DNA of 37,075 nucleotides, from the NCBI RefSeq assembly GCF_016031635.1, contig NZ_JACEGD010000053.1, positions 1-37,075 on the forward strand, read 5' to 3'. The stretch is from Bradyrhizobium diversitatis (GTDB lineage Bacteria; Pseudomonadota; Alphaproteobacteria; Rhizobiales; Xanthobacteraceae). Made by a program: the position numbers and the translations under genes. The notes beneath the pieces are model-generated. The model had not been told where the DNA came from. It saw nothing but the letters and a program-made list of their open reading frames with translations, and ran no database searches. Below, piece by piece: positions 22,628-33,311 of this stretch (positions within the stretch are counted from its first letter, which is position 1; every line of letters begins with the position of its first letter).

Positions 22628-24063
22628 CAGAACCGGAAATAAATGAACTCGCTGTGGCTCTGGATGCCCAAAATGCCGAACGCGAGCACCAGCGACGCGC
22701 CATAGAGAAACAGCGGCCGCATGCGCCCCGCCAGCAAGGCCGCGCCGACGCTGCGGTTGCCGTGATCGTAGCCCATGATCGCCTGCGTGTTCGGCGTCAG
22801 CCACACCAGCGCCGCGTAGACCGACACCAGCACCAGCGCCGCAATCTCCTCGCGGCCGAAGACGATGTCGGCGGGGTCGGCCATGGCGCCGAGGATGCGT
22901 AGCGCCCATGCGACGCTCTCGGCGCGGAAGAACACCCAGGCGACGACGACGGCAAGAAACGTCAGAACCGCTCCGGCGATGCGGGCCGGGCGCGCCAGCG
23001 ACGACGGGAGATCCGGCACCAGCGCGTTGAAGGCATGATTGAGACAGAGATAGACGCCGTGCAGCGTGCCCCACACCACGAACGTCCAGGCCGCGCCGTG
23101 CCAGAGCCCGCCGAGCAGCATCGTGATCATCAGGTTCGCATAGCGCGGCACGCGACCCCTGCGATTGCCGCCGAGCGGGATGTAGAGATAGTCGCGCAGG
23201 AACTGCGACAGCGTCATGTGCCAGCGGCGCCAGAACTCGACGATGCTGGTCGCCTTGTAGGGCGAGTTGAAGTTCACGGGCAGGAAGATGCCGAACATCA
23301 GCGAGATCCCGATCGCCATGTCGGAATAGCCAGAGAAGTCGAAATAGAGCTGGAAGGTGTAGGCGAGCGCGCCGAGCCAGGCCTGGTCGAAGCTCGGCGA
23401 GCGCGCCTCGAAAGCGAGCGCGACCAGCGGCTGGATGCCGTCGGCCAGGCAAGTCTTCTTGAACAGGCCGATGGCGAAGATGATGATTCCGCACAGGATC
23501 AGATGCCCGTCCGGATGCTTTGATTCCTCCTGCTCGAATTGCGGGATCATGTCCTTGTGATGGAGGATCGGTCCCGCGATCAGGTGCGGGAAATAGGTCA
23601 CGAACAGCGTGTAATGCGGCAGCGCATAGGCCGCGACCTGGCCGCGATAGGCGTCGACCAGGAACGCGATCTGGGTGAACGTATAGAAGGAGATGCCGAC
23701 CGGCAGCAGGGTGTGGACCGCAACATGCGTGCCGAGCAGCGCGTTGATGTTCTCAGCGGCAAAGCCGGCATATTTGAAGATGCCGAGCACGAGGAGGTCG
23801 CCGACGACGCCAACAGCGAGCGCGGCCCGGCGCCGTGACGGGGTGAGCTCCGCCACGATGAGGAGATGGCCGACACCATAGTTGAACGCGATCGATACCA
23901 GCAACAGGGCCACGAACTGCCAGCTGCCGATGGCGTAGAAGGTGATCGAAGCCAGCGCCAGCCAGATCACCGGGGCGAGATTGCTGCGCCGGCCGAGCCG
24001 GAAATAGCCGGCCAGCACAACCGGCAGGAACAGCAGGATGAAGGCATAGGAATTGAACAGCAT
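22627..24063 (-). CDS. MBOAT-family membrane O-acyltransferase, AlgI-like
   Basis: The 478-residue polytopic membrane protein begins MLFNSYAFILLFLPVVLAGY, typical of AlgI/DltB homologues, with about 11 helices. Active-site regions are present: FWRRWHMTLSQFLRDYLYIP and GGLWHGAAW, which hold the invariant His residues. It moves an acyl group from a cytoplasmic donor across the membrane to the SGNH partner encoded just downstream. The frame is open for more than 2 kb upstream, but that is the shadow of the peptidase gene. The ATG at 24063 begins the conserved sequence. No strong ribosome site was seen. Confidence 0.93.
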   Translation of the reverse strand: MLFNSYAFILLFLPVVLAGYFRLGRRSNLAPVIWLALASITFYAIGSWQFVALLLVSIAFNYGVGHLLIVAELTPSRRRAALAVGVVGDLLVLGIFKYAGFAAENINALLGTHVAVHTLLPVGISFYTFTQIAFLVDAYRGQVAAYALPHYTLFVTYFPHLIAGPILHHKDMIPQFEQEESKHPDGHLILCGIIIFAIGLFKKTCLADGIQPLVALAFEARSPSFDQAWLGALAYTFQLYFDFSGYSDMAIGISLMFGIFLPVNFNSPYKATSIVEFWRRWHMTLSQFLRDYLYIPLGGNRRGRVPRYANLMITMLLGGLWHGAAWTFVVWGTLHGVYLCLNHAFNALVPDLPSSLARPARIAGAVLTFLAVVVAWVFFRAESVAWALRILGAMADPADIVFGREEIAALVLVSVYAALVWLTPNTQAIMGYDHGNRSVGAALLAGRMRPLFLYGASLVLAFGILGIQSHSEFIYFRF

Positions 24064-24206
24064 CTGGCTGGACCGGCGGCGGCGGGGATATCGTCCCTCA
24101 AAGCATACAAGGGGCCGGTCAACAACCCGGCAGGCTCGGCGCAGCGGCGCTGGCAATTCGCGGAATCGGGACGATATAAGGGAACGCAGCGAGTTGCCCT
24201 CTTCCC

Positions 24207-24344
24207 CCTCTCCCCGCTTGCGGGGAGAGGCTTGGGGTGAGGGTGAGTCTCCGCAAGACTGGTGAGAGTTGGATTCGCGGAGAGTCCCCCTCACCCGGAA
24301 TTTGCTGTCGCAAATCCCGGCCTCTCCCCGCAAGCGGGGAGAGG
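24207..24344. repeat. Composite repeat with two identical-type hairpins
   Basis: CCTCTCCCCGCTTGCGGGGA... (24207-24230) and CCTCTCCCCGCAAGCGGGGA... (24321-24344) each form a near-perfect hairpin. Between them are matching segments around GTGAGGGTGAGTCTCCGC and GCGGAGAGTCCCCCTCAC. It occupies most of the divergent gap 24064-24381. No other feature was seen there. Confidence 0.75.
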
Positions 24345-24381
24345 CGAAGTGCAGCGATGTACGGACACGAACGAGGACCGA

Positions 24382-26487
24382 GTGACCCAAGCCAAGACGC
24401 CTTCGAAGCCCCCCGTCGCCCCGCGCCGGCCGCATTCCTTCACGCGGCATGGCATCACCGTGACCGACGACTATGCCTGGCTGAAGGACGCGAAATGGCA
24501 GGAGGTGCTGCGTAACCCTGCGGTGCTCGACCCCGATATCCGCAAATATCTGGACGAAGAGAACGCCTACACCGAGAGCCTGCTCGGCCACACAGCTAGC
24601 CTGCAGAAGGCGCTGGTGCGCGAGATGCGCGGGCGGATCAAGGAGGACGATTCGAGCGTGCCCTCGCCCGACGGCCCCTTCGCCTATTTCCGCCGGTTTC
24701 GCGAAGGCGGGCAGCACGAGCTGTTCGGCCGCATGCCGCGCGATGGCGGCGAGGGCCATATCGTGCTCGACGGCGACGCGCTCGCCAAGGACCACAAATA
24801 TTTCAAGTTCGGCGGCAGCCGGCACTCCCACGATCACAGGCTGCAGGCCTGGAGCGCGGACACCAAGGGCTCGGAATATTTCGCGATCCGCGTGCGTGAC
24901 TGGGCGAGCGGCAAGGACCTCGACGATGTCGTCGAGGAGACCGACGGCGGCGTGGTGTGGGCCGCGGACTGCAAGAGCTTCTTCTACGTCAAGCTCGACG
25001 ACAATCACCGGCCGATGCAGGTCTGGCGGCACAGGCTCGGCACTGGGCAGGCCGACGACACGCTGGTCTATGAGGAGCAGGATGCCGGCTGGTTCACCCA
25101 TCTGCACGAGAGCACCAGCGGCCGCTTCTGCGTGATCGCGGGCGGCGACCACGAGACCAGCGAGCAGCGGCTGATCGATCTCGCCAATCCCGAGGCACCG
25201 CCGCGCCTGGTCGCGGCGCGCGAGGAGGGCGTGCAATATTCCCTCGCCGACCGCGGCGACGAGCTGTTCATCCTCACCAATGCGGATGAGGCCATCGACT
25301 TCAAGATCGTCACGGCGCCGCTTGGCGAGCCCGAGCGCAAGAACTGGCGCGACCTGATCCCCTATCGTCCCGGCATCTACATCATCGACCTCGATCTCTA
25401 TGCCGGCCATCTGGTCCGGCTCGAGCGCGCCAACGCGCTGCCGTCGATCGTGATCCGCGATCTCTCGACGAAGGAAGAACACGCGATCGCGTTTGACGAG
25501 GCCGCCTATTCGCTCGACACGATGGGCTCCTACGAATTCGAGACGACGAATCTGCGCTTTGCCTATTCGTCGATGACGACGCCGTCGGAAGTCTACGACT
25601 ACGACATGGCCCGGCGCACGCGCACCCTGCGCAAGCGCCAGGAGATTCCGTCCGGCCACGATCCCGCCGACTACGTCACCACGCGCATCATGGCGACGGC
25701 GCATGACGGCGCCGAGGTGCCGGTCTCGATCCTGCATCGCCGCGGACTCAAGCTGGACGGCGCGGCGCCACTCCTGCTCTACGGCTACGGCTCCTACGGC
25801 ATGGCGATGCCGGCCTCGTTCAACGCCAACCGCCTGTCGCTGGTCGATCGCGGTTTCGTCTACGCCATCGCCCATATCCGCGGCGGCGCCGACAAGGGCT
25901 GGGGCTGGTATCTCGACGGCAAGCGCGAGAAGAAGACCAATTCGTTCGACGATTTCGCGGCCAGCGCCCGTGCACTGATTGATGCGAAATACACCAGCGC
26001 CAAGCGCATCATTGGCCATGGCGGCTCGGCCGGCGGCATGCTGATGGGCGCGGTCGCCAATCGCGCCGGCGAATTGTTCGCCGGCATCGTCGCCGAGGTG
26101 CCGTTCGTGGACGTCCTCAACACCATGCTCGACGACACGCTGCCGCTGACGCCGCCGGAATGGCCGGAATGGGGCAACCCGATCGAGAGCGAGAAGGATT
26201 TCCGCACCATCCTGTCCTACTCGCCCTATGACAACGTCGCGGCAAAGGACTATCCGGCGATCCTGGCGATGGGCGGATTGACCGATCCGCGCGTCACTTA
26301 CTGGGAGCCCGCGAAATGGATCGCGCGCCTGCGCGCCACCATGACGGGCGGCGGCCCGGTCCTGCTCCGCACCAACATGGGCGCCGGCCACGGCGGCGCC
26401 TCGGGACGATTCGACCGGCTGGATGAAGTCGCGATCGTCTATGCGTTCGCGCTGTGGGCGGCGGGCATAGCGGAGGCCGGGGTGTAG
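24382..26487 (+). CDS. ptrB: Oligopeptidase B (S9A prolyl-oligopeptidase family)
   Basis: The protein of about 701 residues opens with HSFTRHGITVTDDYAWLKD, a hallmark of oligopeptidase B. It has a beta-propeller (about 70-410) and a C-terminal alpha/beta hydrolase domain. The triad is visible as GHGGSAGG (S549), D635 in GGLTDPRV and H670 in GAGHGGASGRF. The family cleaves short peptides after Arg/Lys in the cytosol. There is no signal peptide. The GTG at 24382 sits just after GAGGACC. The frame is open upstream through the repeat, which is not protein-like. It is divergent from the MBOAT gene and stands alone. Confidence 0.92.
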   Translation: MTQAKTPSKPPVAPRRPHSFTRHGITVTDDYAWLKDAKWQEVLRNPAVLDPDIRKYLDEENAYTESLLGHTASLQKALVREMRGRIKEDDSSVPSPDGPFAYFRRFREGGQHELFGRMPRDGGEGHIVLDGDALAKDHKYFKFGGSRHSHDHRLQAWSADTKGSEYFAIRVRDWASGKDLDDVVEETDGGVVWAADCKSFFYVKLDDNHRPMQVWRHRLGTGQADDTLVYEEQDAGWFTHLHESTSGRFCVIAGGDHETSEQRLIDLANPEAPPRLVAAREEGVQYSLADRGDELFILTNADEAIDFKIVTAPLGEPERKNWRDLIPYRPGIYIIDLDLYAGHLVRLERANALPSIVIRDLSTKEEHAIAFDEAAYSLDTMGSYEFETTNLRFAYSSMTTPSEVYDYDMARRTRTLRKRQEIPSGHDPADYVTTRIMATAHDGAEVPVSILHRRGLKLDGAAPLLLYGYGSYGMAMPASFNANRLSLVDRGFVYAIAHIRGGADKGWGWYLDGKREKKTNSFDDFAASARALIDAKYTSAKRIIGHGGSAGGMLMGAVANRAGELFAGIVAEVPFVDVLNTMLDDTLPLTPPEWPEWGNPIESEKDFRTILSYSPYDNVAAKDYPAILAMGGLTDPRVTYWEPAKWIARLRATMTGGGPVLLRTNMGAGHGGASGRFDRLDEVAIVYAFALWAAGIAEAGV

Positions 26488-26501
26488 CGACACCCACGGC
26501 T

Positions 26502-26652
26502 GTCGTCCCTGCGAAGGCAGGGACCCATACCGCGTGATTTATCGAGGGAGTGCCGAGAGCAGTACCGGCGAAGAACTGTTACTGCTGGTCTTCGCCAAAC
26601 CACGCCCTGGGGGTATGGGTCCCGGATCTGCGCTTCGCTTGTCCGGGACGAC
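26502..26652. repeat. Composite palindromic repeat, GGGACCCATAC type
   Basis: GGGACCCATAC (26520-26530) and GTATGGGTCCC (26613-26623) are perfect inverse arms. Flanking GTCGTCCCTGCG (from 26502) and GTCCGGGACGAC (26641-26652) are partly complementary. It separates the convergent peptidase and RraA-family genes. Confidence 0.72.
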
Positions 26653-26684
26653 ATCGGAGAATGTCGTGCATTCTTCGGGCCGCA

Positions 26685-27404
26685 TTACCTCCCGTTCTTC
26701 TTCCGCCATTCCGCGAAGTCGGTCAGCGTCTGCGGATCCGTGGCGGGATAGAGACCAAAGATACCGCGGCCCTTGCCGACTTCCTCGGTGACGAAGTCCT
26801 CGAACGCTGTCATTTCGAAGGTCTCGTTGGCGATCTCATCCACGAGATGCGCCGGGATCACGATGACACCGTCGGCATCGCCAAGGATGATATCGCCGGG
26901 GAACACCGGTGCGTCGCCGCACCCGATCGGGACGTTGATCTCGATCGCTTGGTGCAGCGTGAGGTTGGTCGGCGCCGAGGGGCGGTGGTGGAAGGCGGGA
27001 AAACCGAGTTTTGCAATTTCAGCGGAATCGCGAAAGCCGCCGTCGGTGACGACGCCGGCGACGCCGCGTTTCATCAATCGAGTGACCAGGATCGCGCCTG
27101 CCGATGCCGCGCGGGCGTCCTTGCGGCTGTCCATCACCAGCACGGCGCCCGGAGGGCAATCTTCCACGGCCTTGCGCTGCGGATGCGAGCGGTCCTTGAA
27201 CACGTCGATCGTGTTGAGATCCTCGCGCGCCGGCATGTAGCGCAGCGTGAAGGCTTCGCCGACCATGGTCGGCTGATCGGGGCCGACGGGGTGCACATCC
27301 TGGATCATCTGGATGCGCAGGCCGCGCTTGAACAGGGCGGTGGCGACCGTGGCGGTGGAGACGGATTTGAGCTTGTTGCGGGTGGCTTCGCTGAGTTTGG
27401 TCAT
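26685..27404 (-). CDS. RraA-family protein, probable sugar-acid aldolase or related enzyme
   Basis: The 239-residue protein has the RraA/HMG-CHA-aldolase fold, with GVAGVVTDGGFRDSAEIAKL (catalytic Arg-Asp) and GDAPVFPGDIILGDADGVIV. Names such as RNase E inhibitor or menaquinone methyltransferase are usually wrong for this branch, because the R-D and G-D-x-x-x-x-D patterns belong to class II pyruvate aldolases. The neighbour upstream on the same strand is an L-arabinonate-dehydratase-like enzyme whose 2-keto-3-deoxy product needs an aldolase or second dehydratase. I infer it acts in the same pathway. The gene pair is separated by a 124-base gap holding a palindromic repeat. Confidence 0.85.
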   Translation of the reverse strand: MTKLSEATRNKLKSVSTATVATALFKRGLRIQMIQDVHPVGPDQPTMVGEAFTLRYMPAREDLNTIDVFKDRSHPQRKAVEDCPPGAVLVMDSRKDARAASAGAILVTRLMKRGVAGVVTDGGFRDSAEIAKLGFPAFHHRPSAPTNLTLHQAIEINVPIGCGDAPVFPGDIILGDADGVIVIPAHLVDEIANETFEMTAFEDFVTEEVGKGRGIFGLYPATDPQTLTDFAEWRKKNGR

Positions 27405-27422
27405 TCTCTCACTCTCTCCTTC

Positions 27423-27520
27423 GTCATTCCGGGATGCGCCGAAGGGGCAGGCCCGGAATCCATACTCACGATTGTGGTTATGGATTCCGGGCTCATCGCT
27501 TCGCGATGCCCCGGAATGAC
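27423..27520. repeat. Nested palindromic repeat, GTCATTCCGGG type
   Basis: Outer arms GTCATTCCGGG (27423-27433) and CCCCGGAATGAC (27509-27520), plus inner arms CCCGGAATCCAT (27452-27463) and ATGGATTCCGGG (27480-27491), give a two-level palindrome. It sits between two same-strand genes and could cause transcript attenuation or processing. Confidence 0.8.
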
Positions 27521-27527
27521 AGGGTCA

Positions 27528-29267
<1,740 letters not shown>

Positions 29268-29529
29268 TTTCTTCCTTGTCCGTCCGAAGGATTGGCCCTG
29301 CTCTTCTCACAGGCCCTCCATGCCCGGCAAGGCGCTGGGCGGGCTGAGAGCGAACCTCTGCCATGCACTTGGGCGGGCATAGGGACGGTGCGGGGCAAAA
29401 AATCGGCACCTCAGGCCGGAGAGGCTCCGAAGTGCTTGCCGACCGACGAGAATCCGCGCAACAATTTCATGTTTTTGATGGCTTTGATGGTCGCCGGGGA
29501 CTTCCCCATTGACCCGGAGGATTTCAGAC

Positions 29530-29637
29530 GTGGCCAACATCCTGATCGTGGATGACGATCCGGCCTTGGAGATCACCATCCGGCTGCTGGAACGGGCTGG
29601 TCATCACGTGACTGTCGCCGGCGATGGCTGCAGATGA
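29530..29637 (+). pseudogene. N-terminal fragment of a response-regulator receiver domain
   Basis: A GTG at 29530 with GGAGG about 10 bases upstream starts a 35-residue frame. It has VANILIVDDDPALEITIRLL and ends AGDGCR before a TGA. This is the first third of a CheY-like receiver: the acidic pair, helix 1 and strand 2, without the phosphorylated Asp, Thr/Ser or Lys. The end overlaps the ATG at 29624 of the frame that becomes the hybrid kinase. It looks like the remains of a deletion that removed the rest of a receiver gene. It could still act as a leader peptide coupling translation of the kinase. Confidence 0.7.
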
Positions 29638-29701
29638 CCAGGACACCTCCTGTGCTCCGGGCCAGAGCGGACGCGGTACGGCAAGCCCGGCGAAAATCCC
29701 C

Positions 29702-32700
29702 ATGAGACTGGCAACGACGCTGGCAACGCGGCTGGCCATCGCGATGATCCTGCTGGTGGCGGTGACCGTGGCCGCAGTCGGATGGCTGGGCTATCGCAAC
29801 ACCACACAGGCCGTCATTCCGCGGGTCCTGGAACGGGTCGAAGCCCAGTCGCGCCTGCTGGCAGCCAATCTCGAATCCTACGTTGCCGGGGTGCGCGGCG
29901 ATCTGATCGGCTACCGCGCCGCAGCAGCAATCAACGGCCTCATCCGCGCTCACACCGGTGGCGGAACCGACCCCGTCGATGGCGTCTCGGAGCAAACCTG
30001 GCGCGAGCGTATCGCGACGCGGCTCGCGGCCGAGATCGACGCCAAGCCCATCTATGGGCAGTTCCGGATCATCAGTGTCGACAACGACCAGCGCGAACTG
30101 GTCCGCGTCGATCGCACCGGCCCGGGCGGAACGGCCCGGATCGCCCCCGACGGCGAACTGGAGGGCAAGGGCGAGCGAACCTATTTCCAGGAAACGATAC
30201 GGCTGGCGCCGGGCGAGATCTATGTTTCGCCCGTCGAGCTCGCCACGCGGCGGGGCGGGACCACGGAGCCGCACGTTCCGACTCTTCGCGTCGCGACGCC
30301 CCTGTTCACGCCGGACAACAGACCGTTCGGCATCATCGTCGCCAATATCGACATGCGCCCGGCGCTCGACCGCATCCGCTCGACGAGGAGTTCGGGAGGA
30401 GAGCTCTACGTCGTGAATTCGCGCGGCGACTATCTCGTCCATCCCGACCGCACACAGGAATTCGGCTCATCGCGCGGCCATCCCACCAATTGGCGCAATG
30501 ACTTTCCATTCTTCTCGGCCCTGGCCGGCACGTCGGACGTAGCCACGCGGGTCACAACCGATGAGTTGGGCCGGCCGAGCGGCGCGGCCATCGCGCCGGC
30601 ACTGCTTGCGAACAAGGAATGGGTCGCCATCATCGTGACCGTTCCCTCGTCCGTCTTCGGCCGCGTGCCGGCTGCCATCCAGAGAACGTCCCTGCTCGTC
30701 GGCGTGCTGGCCGTTCTCGCCGCAGCCGCGCTCGCGGTGCTGCTGGCGCGCTCATTGACACGCCCGATCGGGCGCCTCACCGCGGCGGTGCAGGCGATCG
30801 GCAGCGGACGTCCAGCGGAGATTCCCGTCGACGCCGGCGGCGAGACCGGCGTACTGGCGCGGGCCTTTGCCCGGATGATCGAGGAGACCCGTGCGAAAAC
30901 GGCCGCTCTCGAGCGCGAGATCGAGGAGCATCGCCGCACCGAGGCTGCGCGAAGCCATCACGCGGCGCGCGAGAGGCTGTTCAGCGCCGCGGTGGAATCG
31001 TCCGACGATGCGATCGTGATGCAGACGCTCGATGCGGTCATCACGGGCTGGAACCCGGCCGCCGAACGTCTCTATGGCTATTCGGCGGATGAGGCGATCG
31101 GCAAGCCCACGTCGATCATTGTCCCGCCCGACCGTCGCGCGCATGGCAAGGACTATTTGCAGCGGATCGCGCGGGGCGAGCCGATCGAACGGTTCGAGAC
31201 CGTGCGCCTGCGCAAGGACGGCACGCCGGTCGAAATCTCGCTCAGCCTCTCGCCGATCAGGGGGCCATCCGGCGAGATCGTCGGCGTCTCCGGGAGCGCG
31301 AGCAGCCTGACCGAGGCGCGGCGCGCCGAGCGGGCGCTGCAGCACCAGCTCGAGGAGCGGCGACAGATCTTCGAGACATCGCAGGACCTGATCATGATCA
31401 TGGATGCGCGGGGCCATATCGCGCAGATCAGCCCGAGCAGCGAAGCCATTCTCGGTTACCGGCCGGACGAGATGAGCGGCCGCAGCGGCGCCGATTTCAT
31501 TCATCCCGATCATCTGGAGCAGTCGCGCGCCGAGATGCGCGCCTTGCGGCACGGCGAGCGTCCAAAGCTCGCCGACACCCGCTGCTTCCACAAGAACGGC
31601 CACGAAGTCTGGCTGTCCTGGCTCGGCAACTGGTCCGGGCCGGCGCATCGATTTTTCTTCGTCGGTCGCGACATGACAGAAGCACGGCTCGCGCAGGAAT
31701 CGCTGCGCGAGAGTGAACGGCTCGCCCGCAACATCGTCGAGACCTCGCTCGACGCCTTCGTCCAGACCGACGAGACCGGCAGCATCCTGAGCTGGAATTC
31801 GCAGGCCGAACAGCTCTTCGGTTGGCGCCGTGACGAGGTGCTCGGCAAGAGCGCGATCGATCTGATCGTCGCCGAGAGCGAGCGCGAGAGGGTCAGGGCG
31901 GGACTGAGGCGCTTCCTCGATGATGAGGACGGCAGGACGCTGAACCGCCGCCGCGAGCTCATGTGCCGCCGCCGCGACGGCAAGGAATTCAGGGCCGAGC
32001 TGAGCGTCACCGCCCTGAAGCGGCGCGAGGGCCTGCTGTTCAACGTGTTCTGCCGCGACCTCACCGACAAGGTCGCCGCCGAGGAACGCATCCGTCATGC
32101 CGAGAAAATGGAGGCTGTCGGCCAGCTTACCGGCGGCGTGGCGCATGACTTCAACAACATTCTCACCGTCATCACCGGGACGATCGAGATTCTCGCGGAG
32201 GCGGTCGCGAAGGAACCGCAGCTCGCGGCCATCACCAAGATGATCGACGAGGCCGCCGCGCGCGGCGCCGATCTGACCCAGCACCTGCTCGCCTTCGCGC
32301 GCAAGCAGCCGCTCCAGCCGCGCGAGATCGACATCAACTCGCTGATCGTCGACACCGCGAAACTGTTGCGTCCGACGCTGGGCGAGCAGATCCAGATCGA
32401 ATCGGTGTTCGAGGGCGAGAATTGCGTCGCGATCGTCGATCCCAACCAGCTCACCACCGCGATCCTCAACCTCGCGCTCAATGCTCGTGACGCCATGCCC
32501 AGCGGCGGCAAGCTGATCCTGGAGACCGGCGCCGCCTATCTCGACGAGGTCTATGCCAGTGCGAACGATGTGCCGCCGGGGCATTACGTGCTGATCGCCG
32601 TGAGCGACACCGGCACCGGCATCCCTGCGAGCATGTTGCCCAGGGTGTTCGACCCCTTCTTCACCTCGAAAGGACCGGGCAAGGGCACCGGACTCGGGCT

Positions 32701-33220
32701 TTCGATGGTCTACGGCTTCATCAAGCAGTCCGCAGGTCACATCAAGATCTACAGCGAGGAGGGCCACGGCACCACGATCAAGATGTACCTGCCGCCCGGG
32801 ACGACGGCGGCAGCGGTTGGCGAGGGCGTGACGCCGGCGACGATCGAGGGCGGACACGAGACGATCCTGGTGGTCGAGGACGACCGGCTGGTGCGGGACT
32901 ACGTACTGGCGCAACTGCATTCGCTGGGTTACGTCACCTTGCAGGCTGCGAACGCCGCGGAGGCGCTCGCGATCGTCGCCAGCGGAAAGCCGTTCGACCT
33001 TCTGTTCACCGACGTCATCATGCCCGGCAAGATGAACGGACGGCAGCTCGCCGACGAACTGATGAAGACGCGCCCGGATCTCAAGGTGGTCTACACGTCA
33101 GGCTATACCGAGAACGCGATCATCCATCACGGCCGGCTGGATTCGGGTGTGATGTTGCTGGCCAAGCCCTATCGCAAATCGGATCTGGCGCGGATCATCC
33201 GCAAGGCGCTGAGCACTTGA
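29702..33220 (+). CDS. Hybrid histidine kinase, Cache-HAMP-PAS3-HisKA-HATPase-receiver
   Basis: From the ATG at 29702 the protein is 1172 residues. Order: membrane helix 1 (about 8-30), a periplasmic dCache-like sensor (30-325), membrane helix 2 (GVLAVLAAAALAVLLARSLT), and HAMP (from RPIGRLTAAVQAI). Then come three PAS domains (about 420-540, 555-670, 680-800), HisKA with GGVAHDFNNIL (H815), HATPase (NLALNARDAM, SDTGTGIP, GTGLGLSMVYG) and a C-terminal receiver (VVEDDRLVRDY, phospho-Asp D1104 in FTDVIMPG). It would sense an extracellular ligand and pass phosphate to its own receiver. An in-frame ATG at 29624 would add 26 residues and overlaps the receiver remnant. A likely partner is the FixJ-type regulator downstream. 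Confidence 0.93.
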   Translation: MRLATTLATRLAIAMILLVAVTVAAVGWLGYRNTTQAVIPRVLERVEAQSRLLAANLESYVAGVRGDLIGYRAAAAINGLIRAHTGGGTDPVDGVSEQTWRERIATRLAAEIDAKPIYGQFRIISVDNDQRELVRVDRTGPGGTARIAPDGELEGKGERTYFQETIRLAPGEIYVSPVELATRRGGTTEPHVPTLRVATPLFTPDNRPFGIIVANIDMRPALDRIRSTRSSGGELYVVNSRGDYLVHPDRTQEFGSSRGHPTNWRNDFPFFSALAGTSDVATRVTTDELGRPSGAAIAPALLANKEWVAIIVTVPSSVFGRVPAAIQRTSLLVGVLAVLAAAALAVLLARSLTRPIGRLTAAVQAIGSGRPAEIPVDAGGETGVLARAFARMIEETRAKTAALEREIEEHRRTEAARSHHAARERLFSAAVESSDDAIVMQTLDAVITGWNPAAERLYGYSADEAIGKPTSIIVPPDRRAHGKDYLQRIARGEPIERFETVRLRKDGTPVEISLSLSPIRGPSGEIVGVSGSASSLTEARRAERALQHQLEERRQIFETSQDLIMIMDARGHIAQISPSSEAILGYRPDEMSGRSGADFIHPDHLEQSRAEMRALRHGERPKLADTRCFHKNGHEVWLSWLGNWSGPAHRFFFVGRDMTEARLAQESLRESERLARNIVETSLDAFVQTDETGSILSWNSQAEQLFGWRRDEVLGKSAIDLIVAESERERVRAGLRRFLDDEDGRTLNRRRELMCRRRDGKEFRAELSVTALKRREGLLFNVFCRDLTDKVAAEERIRHAEKMEAVGQLTGGVAHDFNNILTVITGTIEILAEAVAKEPQLAAITKMIDEAAARGADLTQHLLAFARKQPLQPREIDINSLIVDTAKLLRPTLGEQIQIESVFEGENCVAIVDPNQLTTAILNLALNARDAMPSGGKLILETGAAYLDEVYASANDVPPGHYVLIAVSDTGTGIPASMLPRVFDPFFTSKGPGKGTGLGLSMVYGFIKQSAGHIKIYSEEGHGTTIKMYLPPGTTAAAVGEGVTPATIEGGHETILVVEDDRLVRDYVLAQLHSLGYVTLQAANAAEALAIVASGKPFDLLFTDVIMPGKMNGRQLADELMKTRPDLKVVYTSGYTENAIIHHGRLDSGVMLLAKPYRKSDLARIIRKALST

Positions 33221-33226
33221 GGCTGC

Positions 33227-33302
33227 GTAGCCCGGACGAGCAAAGCGATATCCGGGACTTTGCAGCAGCGGTCCCGGGTATCGCTTCGCTCACCCGGGCT
33301 AC
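33227..33302. repeat. Palindromic repeat, GTAGCCCGG type
   Basis: Bases 33227-33257 and 33272-33302 are near-perfect inverse complements, with GTAGCCCGG at the outer left and CCGGGCTAC at the outer right, around a 14-base loop. It separates the convergent kinase and FixJ-type genes and may terminate both. Confidence 0.82.
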
Positions 33303-33311
33303 AAGAGCTTG

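Noticed and set aside
24064..26493. Very long minus-strand extension ahead of the MBOAT gene
   Set aside because: It is the antisense shadow of the oligopeptidase gene and crosses a repeat. The MBOAT signature starts at 24063.
30752..32920. 722-codon frame opposite the hybrid kinase
   Set aside because: Antisense shadow. The plus strand carries intact PAS, HisKA, HATPase and receiver motifs.
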